Below, piece by piece: positions 34,272-47,721 of a DNA stretch of 64,000 nucleotides. The first letter of the stretch is position 1; every line of letters starts with the position of its first letter. The translations under genes were made by a program, and so were the position numbers. The stretch lies in NCBI GenBank assembly GCA_963555705.1, contig OY743190.1:38050929-38114928 (forward strand). Direction: 5' to 3'. A model generated the notes under the pieces. The model saw only the letters and a program-made list of their open reading frames with translations. It was not told the origin of the DNA and searched no databases. This DNA comes from Ligustrum vulgare. Its lineage: Eukaryota > Streptophyta > Magnoliopsida > Lamiales > Oleaceae.

Positions 34272-36540
34272 GAACTGCTGCATGGCCTCATACTCCTCAG
34301 AAGTTGTCGCTTGGGCTTGGACAGACTCATCGAACATTTTCTAAAATCTGGCAACATCGGCATCTGCAGCCTCTAAGTTCAGTTTGAGCCTCTCTTGTCC
34401 TCCTTCAGGCGCTTCAGAACTAGCTTCTCTTCGTGAAGATGCTTTTTTGATCACCTTTACAGAAGCTCTAAGCTCATTAGTCTGCCTCAACGTGTTATCA
34501 GCATTTTGAAGGGCAGTCTCAACACTTTTCTTCTTCAGCTCTAAATCTCTAACGGAGGATTTGGCACCATCTATTAAAGCTAAAGACCTAGCATTCATGG
34601 CCCGGGATGCAGTCAATTTTTAGACGAGTGACATGCTAGAGGAATAAATTTCCTAACCCTCGGTCTAGAATTGCTCCATCTCCAGAGCAGCTTTAGCAGG
34701 AGGGGAAGCTGGAGAATCTTGGAGAGAAAACTCATTGGCTTGTAAGGTGGCCTTTATGTGACCAAGTTCTGTAGCAACCTTTGGGGTCACCTCCTAGTCT
34801 AGTCCTGGAACAGTGACCATATTCTCCTCATGAACAGAGGAACTAGGGGCCTAGAAAAAAGGATATGGTCTTGAAGCACCCCTATGGTCTTGAAGCACCC
34901 CCTTTTCCTCCAATGGGTCCCTCTGGCAGGGGAAAATCAGGTTCCTTTTCTCGGAAGTTTCAGCCACTCCCTTGCCTTTCCTCAACCTCTTCAACGGAGG
35001 CACATTTGACTCTTCCACCTCTACAACATCCTCATCCGAATATTCGTCAGTCAAAATCCTTTTCGGTTTTTTCTATTCCTTCTGCTTGGATTTTCTATCT
35101 CTCCAAAGCAGAGGCCTGCTTGACACCGAGCTCCTTCTTTACCTCCAATAATTGTTGGCCTTTAGGTAGCAGGACTGGTGGGGGAGGTAGCACTTAGATA
35201 GGATTTACAAGTTTCGCAGTAGAGGCGTCAGCCGCGCTTTTTACAGCCTCCACTTGGAAACTACCAAGCAAAGACTTTTGCTTGCGCTCCTCGTCACTCC
35301 CCGGCCTCAGTGGGATGGGAACCTTTTTAACCAACAAGCCTTTGAGAGAGACCTTGGGGAATTCTTTAAAACCTATTCAGAAAGCAAACATTAGTTAAAA
35401 GTACCTCTGCCAATAACATAAATAGTGATGGGAAGGTAAAAGTTTACCCATATCTCGCATAAGCCCGTGCTTAACAAAAAGCTTCTTTTTCACTATCACT
35501 TCCGGGAAGGTAGCGCGGTTTGCTTCTTCACTACGGACAAGTCCTCCTCAGGAAGAAGATGTGCGTACTGTTAGCTTGCAAAATCATATAGGAAGCAACG
35601 GTTAAACCTTAAAACAAGTCACCTCGAATTACATCACACTAAAAATACAAAGCCTCTCGAGGGCAAGAGAGAGAGAGAGAGAGTCTAAGGAATAGTAATT
35701 TCAGGAGCTAGGTCTGAAGGAGAACACTACCAGTCGCCGGCTACCCAAAACCACTGAGTCCTCCAATGCTTCATAGAGTTCAGATGCCCGGTAATAACCG
35801 GAGAATGTTGTCCCCTAGAAGTAATTTAGTACCATTCCGGAACATCAGTCTTATCCCTCCTAGACATCTTTTTCAAGGTATAAAGAGTGTGGATGATGTA
35901 AAGTGAGATCGGGTAGTCTAGACTAACTTCCTGACATACCAACCAGGTCCCCACGACCTGGGTCCAAAAGTTAGGAGCCACTTGATACGAGCACAAATTA
36001 TAACTTCGGAGTAGGTCCCTAAAGAAGGGATGAAAAACCAGGTGCATTCCACATTGGAACGTGTCAAGAAGCACCACTACTTGACCTTTAGGGGCAGTAG
36101 GGTCGGCAGGATGGGCTCAAATGTATTACCCTAATCTCCCTTGACATCCGATTGGTGGAAAGAATCCCAGCTAGTCCACTAGCTTTAACGTCGGTTTCCA
36201 TCTCATTAGACACCCTGGACTCAGAATTAGGCTTCGGATCAACATGATATCTAGAAGCTTTATGCACAATATCCACCCATTCTTCCACTTGGGAGATTTC
36301 CTCCTCGGTCATTCCCAACTCCTCCCTTTGTGCAATATACGGGGCCCTAGTGTCCAAACCGGATTCCCCTGCACCAAAAGAGGAGCCCATACGTTCCATC
36401 TCCCTGATTTCCCTGCTTTTCTATTCCTTGCGCTCCTGCAATACAGCTTCTTCCTCTATGGATAATTCAGCCGTATAGAAACTCGAAAAGTCTTTTTCAC
36501 TGTCGGAATCATCCAAACGACTTACATTTGACAACTTCAT
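34272..36540 (-). pseudogene. Antisense ORF of a Tat-type element (putative gypsy-type transposon domain)
   Basis: The minus strand gives a coherent but broken protein: Met at 36540 (MKLSNVSRLDDSDSEKDFSS), a stop near 36421, an acidic segment with EEEISQVEEW, then HLVFHPFFRDLLRSYNL, QVAPNFWTQVVGTWLVCQE (about 35900-36080), later a Lys/Glu-rich part and a coiled coil (34341-34616). The middle resembles the Transposase_28 (PF04195) proteins known as extra antisense ORFs in Tat-lineage retrotransposons. The sense-orientation LTR at 37441-37995 downstream fits that. At least one frameshift and several stops make it a pseudogene. Confidence 0.7.
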
Positions 36541-37440
36541 AACCCGCCTTCTTCTAAGGTCCCTGAAGTAATGGGATGTAAAGACCAGATTGGTTCTCAG
36601 GTAAACCCCCCCCCCCCCTAATAGGATCCGATAGAACCACCAACTCCCTCGGGTCCAGTTCCCCAACTCCTTCCATTTTTTCTTCCCTGGGACCAGACTC
36701 ACCCCCATAACGAAGAAATAAAAGAGACTCAACAAAAAACTCAAAGATTCAAAGGGGAAAGTAAGAACAAAAGCCATTATACACTCAAAATAAGGGAATG
36801 ATGAAATGACAAAGTACCAAAAACTATGGGTGAAGTGTTGAAGAAGAAATGACAAAGTAGCAAGCCTTAAAGGAATGATGAAATCAAAAAAAGATTGAAG
36901 AAGAATTGGAAGGGTCTTATAAAGGGTTTTCCATGCGTCCCATTTATTGATTACCGAAATCTAGACCAATCCCAACCTTTCACGTGTCCCACGCACCATT
37001 CTGTTAAAGCGCCAAATAGAAAGAATTCGAAAAGAACAAAACATCTATTATACCCACCTTCCCCCACACGCACGCAACTGAAAAGACAGTATATAAGATT
37101 TACAATCTTTAAATGCTCACTTATTAATGCGTCTACTAGAGTGCATAAGCATCCATTGTAGTTCACCCTAATATAAGGTACTCCTGCATATCATATCCCT
37201 ATTAATGGCTGAGCTATAGGGTCGGCACGGTTAAGATCGCTTCATATATCTAATGGAGTTATATCTCTGGTGGTGCGAGCTTCCATAATAAAACTTTCCT
37301 CCTTGTTGAACCCATTTCTTTGTCTTGGGAAAATATAGTTCGCACATGAATGAACCAACTATATTTGAGGAACTAATGTTATGACCGTGCATAAATAGAA
37401 TTGAACACATCACTTAGGGGGCCCACCTGGGCCCCACTGG
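36541..37440 (+). other. 3' non-coding region of the Tat-type element
   Basis: No gene. It ends in AGGGGGCCCACCTGGG (about 37416), a plausible polypurine tract before the LTR. A C14-type run occurs at about 36607-36620. Confidence 0.5.
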
Positions 37441-37995
37441 GTGCCAACAATACTTACAATCCATGCAGGGATGGGATACATTGACCCAAGTCCGGATGTC
37501 CGACCCGTGTAAGTCTGAATTGGTGATATCTGAAGTACTTAGTCCGAACCAATAGTAAGACTTGATAGGGTATCATAGATGTTTGACTACTTCACAAGTG
37601 GAGGGTGATGGGACATCTTTATGATGGATGTGAGGGCCGTCACTCTCCTATAGCAGGCCATGATAATTATAGGCAAACAATTGGTCAACCTGTCCAATGG
37701 TTAGGGGGATGACAAGTGTAAAGGCACAACACGTGTCACCATCCATGCCAATAACTCTCACTATAAATACAACACAATCACCTCCATGAAAAAGTTTAGA
37801 AACTGAATACTGAAACTCCATATATATAAAATCTCACTCTCTTTTCTCTCTTTTACACTTATATTTCAAGCACCCGAATTATATTTACTTGAAATAAGTA
37901 CTGACATAGGCATCGAAATGCAAATGGGAGCCACCTCGGCACCCATTGTATACTGATTATTACTGATTATTTGTCCTAGTGTGCAGGAGGTCCAT
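37441..37995 (+). repeat. Tat-type 3' LTR (approximate limits)
   Basis: Starts TGCCAACAATAC after the purine-rich tract, has CTATAAATACAAC near 37752, a CT-rich leader, and near the end GGCACCCATTG followed by GTGTGCAGGAGGTCCA. No partner LTR is seen in the window. Confidence 0.55.
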
Positions 37996-39733
37996 GTGTT
38001 AAAGAGGGAGGAGCTGAGACGTGTTAATCCAAGTCCCTACCAGATTTTGTGGTCAAAAGATCATATTTGGTATTACATTGCACTCACTGCAAGGTTACTG
38101 CATGTCATTTCTCTAATTTTCAGCCTGCAGTGGCCACTTTGCCATTCTATTTCATGACCCTATTGAACTCCAAATACTCTGAATTTTTTACATGTTATAG
38201 ACCTTATTATGTACTTTCATGTGTCCAAAGATGGATCGAAAAAGATTTCAATTTTTCATTGTGATGTCAGGGCCTGAATATAGGTGGTCAACCATGTTTG
38301 AAAATTCAAATTTATGCTCTATCTCTAGTTTGGGGGTTGTGGTTGTGCTTGCCTCAGATTTCTTATGAAATTGATGTTCTCTAATGTTACTTGTCTCTTA
38401 TTTGTGAGGAACACACCACTTGTGACACATCAAAAAAAAGCTTGAAAAGGGTTCAAATCATCTAAGTAACATCAAAGGAAAGCTCCTATTGAAGAAATTA
38501 CATCTCCAAATCCAGGAAGTACTTGAACCCCTCTCTTATGTGTTTTCTCATTAATTAATCTTTTTTGACATACATTGAGGGCAATGTGGGACTTATTTAT
38601 ACAACTTAAATTTTGGAATGATTTTATAATCTTGAAACTTAGATCTTTAGACATCCCGACCCTGAATTAGAACCAAATAGTTTGGGGGTGGAAAGGTTAG
38701 TATATGCTTGTATTGATGGGTTGAGGGCTTGTGACTCTTAGTTTTGCACTTTTGGTTGAAGATGTTTGGTCAACGGGTATAAGTCAGCATTAGCATAGAA
38801 ACAGAAAGTAATTTATATCTTATTCCACTCTTCGTAGCTTTTTTTACTTGAGCAAGTAAGCTTGTAGTGGCGTTAAAATCTGATACCCTAAATTCAACTG
38901 AATTGGGAGTTATTAGTCCAAAGCTCGTTACGAGGGTCAATTAGAAAGCTTAAGGGAGATAGGACTTATGTATAAGAAAAAAATCATATATTTAACTTTT
39001 CTTTGTCACCTTTGTGACTCGAGTAATTAAGTCTGAGGGGTTCTCTGAACCTGGTGCCCTAAAGTCATCTAACTTAGGAGTCATCGACTCAAAACTCACT
39101 AAAGGGGTCACATGGAAAGAAAATGAGAAAAGTATTGTATAAAGATGATAAAAGATAGGGACAATAAAAAGAAAAAGTCGCCCATAAAATAATAAAGTGC
39201 ATAATATAAGCTTTGTTGACTTGAACTTTGGGAATTATAGGTTTGGAATTGGGGATTGCTTACCAGCAGCTTGTTGTACATGCATATTTATAATTCTTAC
39301 TTTCTTGTGTGGAATGATGCAATGAGAAAATCTAGAAACCGCTGTATAAGGAAACATGAGATTTGAGAGAAAAGCAGACAGTTGTGATCATCCATGAGTG
39401 TTGTACAGTAAATCAATAGAATATCATAGGGTGACTACAAGGGATTCGGGTTGACTTACGCATAATTAGCAACACTATGTTAAGTATGTTCTTGGATGAG
39501 TATGCATTTGACTTTGGCTATTCACACACACTTGAAAGTCTAACATTTTATAACTAGAACTATTTTATTGTGTTGTTCAAAGTTTTATGCAAAAGTGTGA
39601 AGTTGATCTGGGTTGTTGAGGCACATGGTGAACAAATTTACAAAACCATAAATATTTATTATTTTACATTTCTAACTTTGTAGTTTTGTTTAATTTTGTT
39701 TGAGGATGAACATAAGTTCAAGTTTGGGGATGT
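37996..39733 (+). other. Internal tail of a second Athila-like copy
   Basis: From about 38041 it follows the tail at 7985-9450 (for example GTCAACCATGTTTGAAAATTC, TAGTTTGGGGGT) and the tail at 45540. It ends in AAGTTTGGGGATGT, the polypurine tract, directly before the LTR. The 5' portion is missing, cut at the Tat-type LTR. Confidence 0.7.
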
Positions 39734-41115
39734 TGATAAGTGTATTTTATACACTTATTTATCTGTCAAAAATAGGATTTTATATATTCGTTTGAAAATA
39801 TTCACTACTCATTTATTTCTTATTTGTTTATATTTCAAAAAAAATAGTACAAAGATGAAGAAATTATGCAAATGTAGCAAACACTGAAGAATTGGATGAT
39901 TATTGGAGCTAAATTGTAAACTTGAAGAAGTGTAAAGAGCCAACTAAGAAGAACAAGGAAGAAATGAGAAGAAATCAAAAGTATAGGGACCAAACTGTTA
40001 CAATTGGAAGTTGGAGGATTTGAATGCAAATAAAGAATGAGGACCAACTTAAACAAGAACGAAAGGTGAAAATTGCATTCTAGTCGGTGAACTGTGCGGC
40101 CATGTGCTTCATAGCTGCCCGGCCGCGAGAAGACATTGAAATTAACATAACCAGAAAACAACCAACTACGAGGCCACAAAACTTTACACCGTCCGGTCTC
40201 GCGCCTTACCGGCTGGGCTGACTGTGGGCTTTTTTCGCAAATTTGAACGAGTTTCTTCTTGATTCTACTAGGTTTTCTTCTCCAACAATAAATACAACTT
40301 CTCATGGACCATCTACGGAATCTTCACATAGCTTCTAAACATCACAATCCACGTTCTTAACATCAAATTCTTGGGAGGAAATTGAAGGCAAATGCTTGGG
40401 AATTGAAGATTACCAATGGGGAGCAAAATACTTGGTGCAAGATTTTCTTTTCTTTGTTAATTTGATAAACTCAATATGCATAGTTTAGATTTTTACAGCG
40501 TTTTTATCTCTTTATTGATGAACGATTAATTTTATAGTTGGGATATTCGATGTAGCTTAGTTTTTTGCGACTAATTCATTGATTTAATGGGTTATTTTCA
40601 TAATCCAAGAGGTGAGCTAACGACCTAAGTCTAGAAATAAAATTCGGTAATTGGATATAAAAGATAGAGACGTACTTTTATTATTATTGTGATCGCCACA
40701 TCAGTTCTTGTGTTCCATGTACCTAATTATTTGACTTACTGTATAGAAACATGGCTGACTAATTAAATAGAGTTAATTTAAACTCAAGAAATGAATTTTA
40801 TATGCATAAGTGAACTCAATCGAGCACATTAATAGGAATAAAACTAGATAAATGGAATTAAAAGTATTGGCTAATGTGAAAATCAGATGTCCCAACACTT
40901 ACAAACATCAATTTAGAAAATCTAAATGTGTAATATTTTATTCTTTTTTATTTAGTTTAATTTTATAATCTAGTTAAGATAATTCACCACTATTTTACCA
41001 TTCAAATAAAGCGATAACTAACATAATTTTGGTAATTAATTACAATCCTCGTGGGAACGATAACTCGCTCATAAGTCCACTTTGTTACTTGGATACGATA
41101 TCATACACTTGCGAT
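39734..41115 (+). repeat. 3' LTR of the second Athila-like copy
   Basis: Begins TGATAAGTGTATTTTATACAC and ends near TTTAGCACATCA. It shares GGCTGGGCTGACTGTGGGCT with the 2822 LTR, but its palindrome cluster is eroded (near 40090-40130). No tRNA-Asp primer site follows, so it is a 3' LTR. Confidence 0.75.
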
Positions 41116-42656
41116 TTAGCACATCAATGTGCACGGTGTACAATCCTAATTTGAGAAAGGTCCAAAGTAAAAGACAAAGAAACAAAAGCAAGTATGAGAA
41201 AAGTGAAAAATGTATATAATCATCCATGGATATCACTTTTCAAAGAAAGAAAAGAGATATAAGAAAAGTGAAACATTATCACTCATGCATTTCATTTCAT
41301 GCATTACATTCACGCCATAAATAGAAATTGATTATTTGATTATAGCTATATGACACTAAATCTGATGAATGTGATATGAATTGATTAAAGTGATTGTGAC
41401 TTCTTTTATTTATATGAAAAATAATGTCAAAGTTAGAAGGTAAAGTGCAAATAAGTTAATAAATGAGAAAAAACTGATGATGCTTGTATAGATATTACCT
41501 CACAATGAACATTACTTTAATGATCAAATTGAACATAGTCTTAATTTTTTCTTTCACTTGTTTACCAAGTTATTGCGTGAATGTTCAATTTATAACTTCT
41601 ATGAGAAGATGGAAGTCAAAGTTAATAGGTAAAGTTCAAAGAAATCAATAAATGACATAGATTTGATGATACTTATATGTATGTTACCTTACTTCCTTAC
41701 TATGGACATTTTTAAATAATAATGATAAGTATTGTATTAAATGTTATATTTATGATTGAAACGGGTTATCAAATTGAATTGTTCATTAAATTTTTTCTAT
41801 GAAAAAATAAAGTTGGGAGGTAAATTACATTAACTCCATCCCTTCATAGGTATGTACTATTTGAATTGTGTATTTGTTAATGCTTTACTCACAAAGCTTC
41901 ATAGCTTATAGTCATTTCATGACTCAATATAGGACATGGTTCGAAAAGCATATGAAGTTGTAAGAACATGGGGACGGACATCCCGGAATGGATTGGAGTA
42001 CCATCTCATTACTAGGAAGGAAGTTTGGATACACTTCATGTCATGGATGGGGATTTTCTTTAAAGAGAAAGTATATAAAACTATACATGTTTTTTATGCA
42101 TACACCCTTGAGCATCTGGGGACCTTACTCTTTATTTCATGAAGAGTTAAGTAAGCCTAGGTTGGTTTTGTTTTTGTAAATTCCATAGTATCCCATAAAT
42201 GTATTTTTGATAGATAGCTCAACTGAGAAGTCTTTTTTAAAATACCTCACTTTGATGATCATTCCATCTTTTTGTAAACAGAGTGATGTAAATGTAAAAA
42301 AAAAAAATGGGGATATATGTTTTGTTTTTGATAAACTATCTCAAGTCAAGGGAATTTGTAGTAAGTGTATGAATAATGAAAAAGAACTTTAGCTTTTATT
42401 GTATTGATTAAGTTCTTTTAAGTATGCAAAATCATGTTTCTAAGAATTTACTTAAACATTAGTCAAGTTTTCATTTTGCATCATTTGAAGTTAAAAAGAT
42501 GGTTTAAATCTGAAAACTTTGAGAAAATGAAACTGTATGTTCGCTGAATGTTACCAGTAACTTTTTTTATTTTTAAACTATGCAAGTAGTTAAATGTCTT
42601 GTTACTAACAACGTCAAATAAGAAAATTGGAAATTTTGGGGATGTGACATAGTGCT
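41116..42656 (+). other. Internal tail fragment of a third Athila-like copy
   Basis: No coding sequence. It ends in AATTTTGGGGATGTGACATA, a polypurine tract, just before another LTR. Short frames around 41936-42142 show no domain. Confidence 0.5.
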
Positions 42657-43728
42657 TGATAAATGTATTTTATAATTTTTTTCTATCCTAAATGTAAGAT
42701 TTATATGTTCGTTTGAGAATATTTTCTACTCATTTTGTTATTATTTGTTAATATCTCAGAAATATCCCAAAGTCAATAAAACAAAGGAATGGAAGCAAAA
42801 ATCAAGTCAATTGGATGATAAAAGTGCTAAATTGTACAAATGAAGAGTTGATGATGTCAATCAAGGTGCAAATTGGAAGAAAATTTGAAGAAAGAAGCAA
42901 AAATAAAAAAGTCAAAAGTTCATGGACTTAATTGCACCAATTAGAAGATGGAGGACTGGCTGGGCAATTAAAACATGAGTACTAACTTATAGCAACTGAA
43001 AGATGGAAATTAAACTTGAGTTGTAAAGGCATGCGGTCGCACCATATATAGGCACGAGGTTTTATGCCATCAATAGAATAGGACAGAACTGAATTTGGCA
43101 AAAAAGTGCGGTCGCATGGTTTATAACCGTGCGGTCGCATGGTTATTCGGCTGGGCCGTGCAATTGGACTTTTTACGTGAAATTCAACTAATTTTTGGCT
43201 TTTTGACCTTGGTTTCAACCTAACCTATATATACCTGACTTAAGACAGGTTTTTGGGATTCCCAATTTTCATATTTTCATACCAAAACGTTGCCAAAGTG
43301 TCGAGGGATCCATGAAAAATTGAGACGAAGATTGAGAATACAATATCAAGAAGATGAACGGGGTGACATCATACCACTTTTCTTGTACTTTATTTTTCAT
43401 CATGTTTTTAGGCTAAGTTCTTAGTATTAGAATTGTGATGAAGTTTTGACTTTTTGAATCCATGTTTAATTATTCGTTTAATTTATGCAATTTACAGGTT
43501 TGATGCAATTGATATGTTCTTTTTATTCTCATGCAATTAATTAATCAATAGTTGTATGATGTTGTGATGATTTTCTATGTTCGAAAGAGTAGGAAATTAT
43601 CAGACTTGTATTAATTGCTGCAAAGTTCGATAGGGGATAGAAATATACATCTATACTTCGTGTAATCTTGAAAAGTTTTCACCAAACGATCATGCTTTTC
43701 TAATTGATAGAAATATACCCTTATACTT
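42657..43728 (+). repeat. Truncated Athila-like LTR
   Basis: Starts TGATAAATGTATTTTATA; TATA region CCTATATATACC at about 43224. Palindromes GTGCGGTCGCATGG at about 43106 and 43129 and ATGCGGTCGCAC at 43031 stand upstream. The last part of the LTR, the primer site and all of gag are deleted, joining it to protease sequence near 43729. Confidence 0.7.
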
Positions 43729-44530
43729 TGTGGTGGACACTGGAGAAACAGTTGTTGAAAAGGAAGATAGACATGAGGTGAAATTGATAATTAAGCCTCG
43801 TGAATCTCCTATTCTATTTCCACAAAGGCTGAAGAAAACAAAAGAAGACAAGTAGTTCAACAAATTTGTTAATATGCTTAGAAAATTGCACATAAATATC
43901 CCATTCTTGGAGGCTATTTACACATATCCAAGTTATGCAAACTGTTGAAAAAAATGATCTCAATTAAGAAGAAGCTTGAGGAACTTAAGGAGGTGTCATT
44001 TAAAGAGGAGTGCAGGGAAATCTAGCAAAAGAAGTTGTCACCTAAGCTTAATGACCCAGGGAGCTTCTCTATACCTTGCATCATTGGTGATTTACAATTT
44101 TACAAGATATTGTGTGAACTTGGTGTAAGTATAAATTTGATGCCCTTATCTATGTACAAGAAGTTGGGATTGGGTGAATCGAAGCAAAGCAATATCAGGT
44201 TGCAGCTAGCTGATCGCTTAATTTGTTACCCATGTGGAGTAGTGGAGGATGTGTTGGTGAGAGCAAAAAAGTTCATATTTCTTGCTGGCTTCATCATTTT
44301 GTACATGGAGGAGGATGAGTACATTCCATTGATACTTGGCCGACTATTCCTAACCACTGCACGAGTACTAATTGACGTGGAAAAAGGAGAGGTAGTGCTG
44401 CGAGCTGAAGTTGAGGAGGTAACTTTCACTATGATGCAATTCAATGCCCAAAATCCACAACTTGGAAATTGCTCCAGGATCAATGTGGACTGGACAATTA
44501 ACATTGGGAGAAGTTTGAGTACAAGGCCAT
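43729..44530 (+). pseudogene. Athila-like protease fragment, second copy
   Basis: Frames give FPQRLKK, KLHINIPFLEAI, then PGSFSIPCIIG, CELGVSINLMPL, LILGRLFLTTARVLIDVEKG. Stops fall near 43854 and 44024 and there is a frame change near 43935. The catalytic Asp is Glu (GAA at 44116-44118) and the Ala of DLGAS is Val. As in the 2822 element, the tail motif GCTTGTTGGGAGGCAATCC (about 44620) comes shortly after, without any polymerase. Confidence 0.85.
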
Positions 44531-45965
44531 AGGAGATGAAAAGGCTTCACCATTTTGTTTCATGCCACTATGATGGATCATTACCGAAAAGGCTAGCTGT
44601 AGATTATAAATGAAATGCTTGTTGGGAGGCAATCCAATTTCTCAAACCCTTTATTTTAGTTGTTTTATTTATTGCTTTTGAGGTATTCCATTGCTTGAAA
44701 ATGCATTTTAGGGGCACTAGTATGTTTAGAATGCATGCATTGATATGTAATGTGCTTTAAGTAATTCTAGTATTCTATTTTGCATGTTTGAGCATTAGGA
44801 GTAGTTTTTAGTTTTCATTAAACTTTTACTTGTTTTGTCACTTATCATCACAATCTTCAACTTGATGACTTAGCTTAGGACATGTAGACATAGTTTAGAA
44901 GTTGGTTGCATGCATTATAAGACATTTAGGGGTCGAAAATGGGATCAAAAATTCTAAAAATGAAAAATTTCAGGTCACTCTCTATAGCAACCGTGAGGTC
45001 GTACAGTGAAAAACTGGGCAGATGGACAGTTTGTTATATATTGCAAAACTTTCATTTTAATCACTTCAAACCCATTTTTCTTCCCCCAAATCACCCAACA
45101 TTGAGTCCAAAATCATCCCCAATGTTTGCACATCAAATTAACTCAAATTCATGTCTTGCATCACATCACATCACAACAAAACATCAAAAAAGGTATGACT
45201 TTTCACTATTTTATAAGATTATGCATAATCTTGGTGTTCTTTATATTTTATGTGAAATTTGAAATTGTAGATAATTGGTGATGAGTCTAGGTGAAAATTT
45301 TTGGCTCAATTCAAGTTTTCAAATTTATGAATTCCTTTGATTGCTTTCTATGCACACCTTTGATTACTTTCTATGCACACCACATGCTTGATATAATGCC
45401 ACAATGAGTTGTTCTTCGAGTTTTTCAAATATTTTTGGATGTCCATCTTTAGTGCATGGTATGCATCATATATTCAGCATTCATCCATGATTTACACTAA
45501 TTTAAGGCATAGAACTCGAAGTAGACATCAATGCACTCGATTGCAAAGTCATCGGAAGCCTTATAACACAACTACATCAGATTTCAGCTTCATGTCACCT
45601 ACTTCTCCATGCATTTACATGATCCAAATGAACTCCATTTGCTCTAAATTTTTAACATGTTGTAGACCAAATTATGTACTTTCATATACCCGGGGCATGT
45701 CTCTGAAAATTTCCCCTTTTTCGAGGTGATGTCAAGGGCTTAATATCAATGGTCAACCATGCTCAAAAATTCAAAATTCTGATATATCCTAGTTTAAGAG
45801 TATTGTATTGATTTTTTAAATTCCTACATTATAATCGTGCTTCTAATGGTGTTTAATTCTTGTTTGCAAGGGACATATCATCATGGAACACTTCAACCCA
45901 AACATGGAAAAACATGAAAATGGTCCAATCATCAAATACACGTTGAAATCAAAGCGTCAAAATGG
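44531..45965 (+). other. Internal tail of the Athila-like copy
   Basis: Non-coding; parallels 6953-8400 with the GGGAGGCAA motif, an eroded palindrome region (CCGTGAGGTCGTACAG near 44990) and the shared blocks near 45580-45760. It is cut off at 45966 by Cassandra sequence. Confidence 0.65.
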
Positions 45966-46690
45966 GGACACCAACAAAGTGCACCTTCTTTTCTGGAAGT
46001 CCATCGTTAGAAACTCCATAGTTAAGCATGCTTGGATTGGAGTAATTCTATGATAGGTGACCTCCTGGGAAGTTTTCTTAGGGAGCGTATGAGTGAGGAT
46101 AAAGCATGCTGAAAAGACCCATGTTGGTACAATGGGGACAGTACGTCATCGATCTAACGGGTATGAGTGAGGATAAAGTATGCTGAAAAGACCCATGTTG
46201 GTACAATTGGGACAGTACGTCATCGATCTAACGGCTGGGAGAGCCCATTACGTGGGACTCAGGTCGTTACAAATGGTAGTAGAGTCGACCGCTCGTCGAA
46301 AATCGAGAACAAAGTGCTATGCGGGACAAAGTGCTACGCCATAGGGCGGGAGCCACCTCTTGAACTTGTAGGAGCAACCTCTAGAATCTCAATGCTTGGA
46401 AATGGATCCTCAGATGGTTTAAGCGTGACGAGGACGTCACGAGTCTAACGGCAGTGATTGTAATACCCCGACCAAGAAAGCTGAAAAGATTTGATAGGTA
46501 CTACTCATACCAATAAGGTGCACCTTCTTTTCCGGAAGTCCATCGTTAGAAACTCAACAGTTAAACGTGCTTAGCTTGGATTAATTCTATGATGGGTGAC
46601 CTCCTGGGTAGTTTACTCAATTAGCGTACGAGTGAGGATAAAACATGCTGAAAAGACTCATGTTGGTATAGTTGGGACAGTACGTCGTTG
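45966..46690 (+). mobile_element. Cassandra TRIM element, third copy, truncated at both ends
   Basis: The 5' LTR lacks its first bases (starts CACCAACAAAGTGCACC) and ends GTCGTTACA at 46271; the primer site is degraded (TGGTAGTAGAGTC). The 3' LTR begins TGTAATACCCC at 46459 and stops at about 46690. 5S-like blocks are seen near 46012-46072 and 46552-46610. A 74-base direct duplication (46088-46161 and 46162-46235) lies in the 5' LTR. Confidence 0.85.
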
Positions 46691-47709
46691 AAATATGTGA
46701 GAAATAACACACTTGTATCAGGATTTTTAAATCTTGCTTGAATTCTTGTGCTCACGGGATAGCACGTGACTTGTAATACGGGCCCTCCAGAAATTCATAT
46801 TTTTAAAAGAAAAAGTTTGTTACTTACTGAATACTTTGTATTCATGTTTCTCATGTTTAAAAAATTGTAGATGCTTGATCGTGCTACTTTTAAAGCAATC
46901 TCGCATAGGTGGAAAACCTCCGAAGATGGGTTGACTACATGTATATTACATAAACGGAGATATGGAGTTATCCTCTGGAATATTCGGCTTTGTCTCTCTA
47001 TGAATGTACAAAAATGAAAATAGAATACTAGGTGCACACTTCGGAACTAGTGTACACTGATGTTTTTATGTTTACAAATATGTAGTTAGTTAAGATACGG
47101 AGTTTGATTTTGATCACTGTAAAAACCCCGTATAAGACTTTAAAATAATGAAATATGTAAATTATGTGTATTTTATAACATACTTTTATAAATGTATCAA
47201 TACTTGTGTATATTTATGTTTAACGGACTTTAGCTCTAATTTTCAAATTCTAACGGTAAATAATTAACTGTCATGTATCGATACCAACATGTAGAGAAAT
47301 TTAACAAAGTTTCAGTTTTCTGACTTAACAAAGACATAAGGGTTTGATATATGTTTACCTTAGTTTTGTAATTTGTACAAAGTAAAAGATGGTAAAAATA
47401 AAATTAGAAATAATATGTTATTCTTTAATAATATCGATACATGCAATACTAGATTTTTAATAGTTTTTAATTATCTTATCATTAGCTACGTGCATATAGT
47501 TTTTCAGTCTTATGTTAGTTTTATATATATTAATACATACCAAGAAAAGATAAAATAAATTAGATATAATAACTTGAGGATCATAACATGGTTATCAGAT
47601 GTAAAAGTATCGATACCTGAAGCAACAAAAGATCATATTTTTTATCAATTTCAAACGTATTATTCAAAAATGAAAAATTTATACAAAAATTTTTGTGCGC
47701 CACAAGTGT
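46691..47709 (+). repeat. Probable LTR of a gypsy element (limits uncertain)
   Basis: AT-rich, ends just before the Met-type primer site at 47710. TGTATCGATACC (47274-47285), TATCGATACATG (about 47433) and GTATCGATACC (47607-47617) are repeated palindromes. No partner LTR was found, and the 5' limit is not defined. Confidence 0.45.
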
Positions 47710-47721
47710 TGGTATTAGAGC
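47710..47721 (+). other. Primer binding site, initiator tRNA-Met type, one mismatch
   Basis: TGGTATTAGAGC differs from TGGTATCAGAGC at one base. It supports an element in + orientation running to the gag-protease remnant at 50668-52130. Confidence 0.6.

Noticed and set aside
34865..35197. 110-codon plus-strand frame
   Set aside because: It is the shadow of the minus-strand antisense ORF pseudogene, whose translation is protein-like while this one is not.
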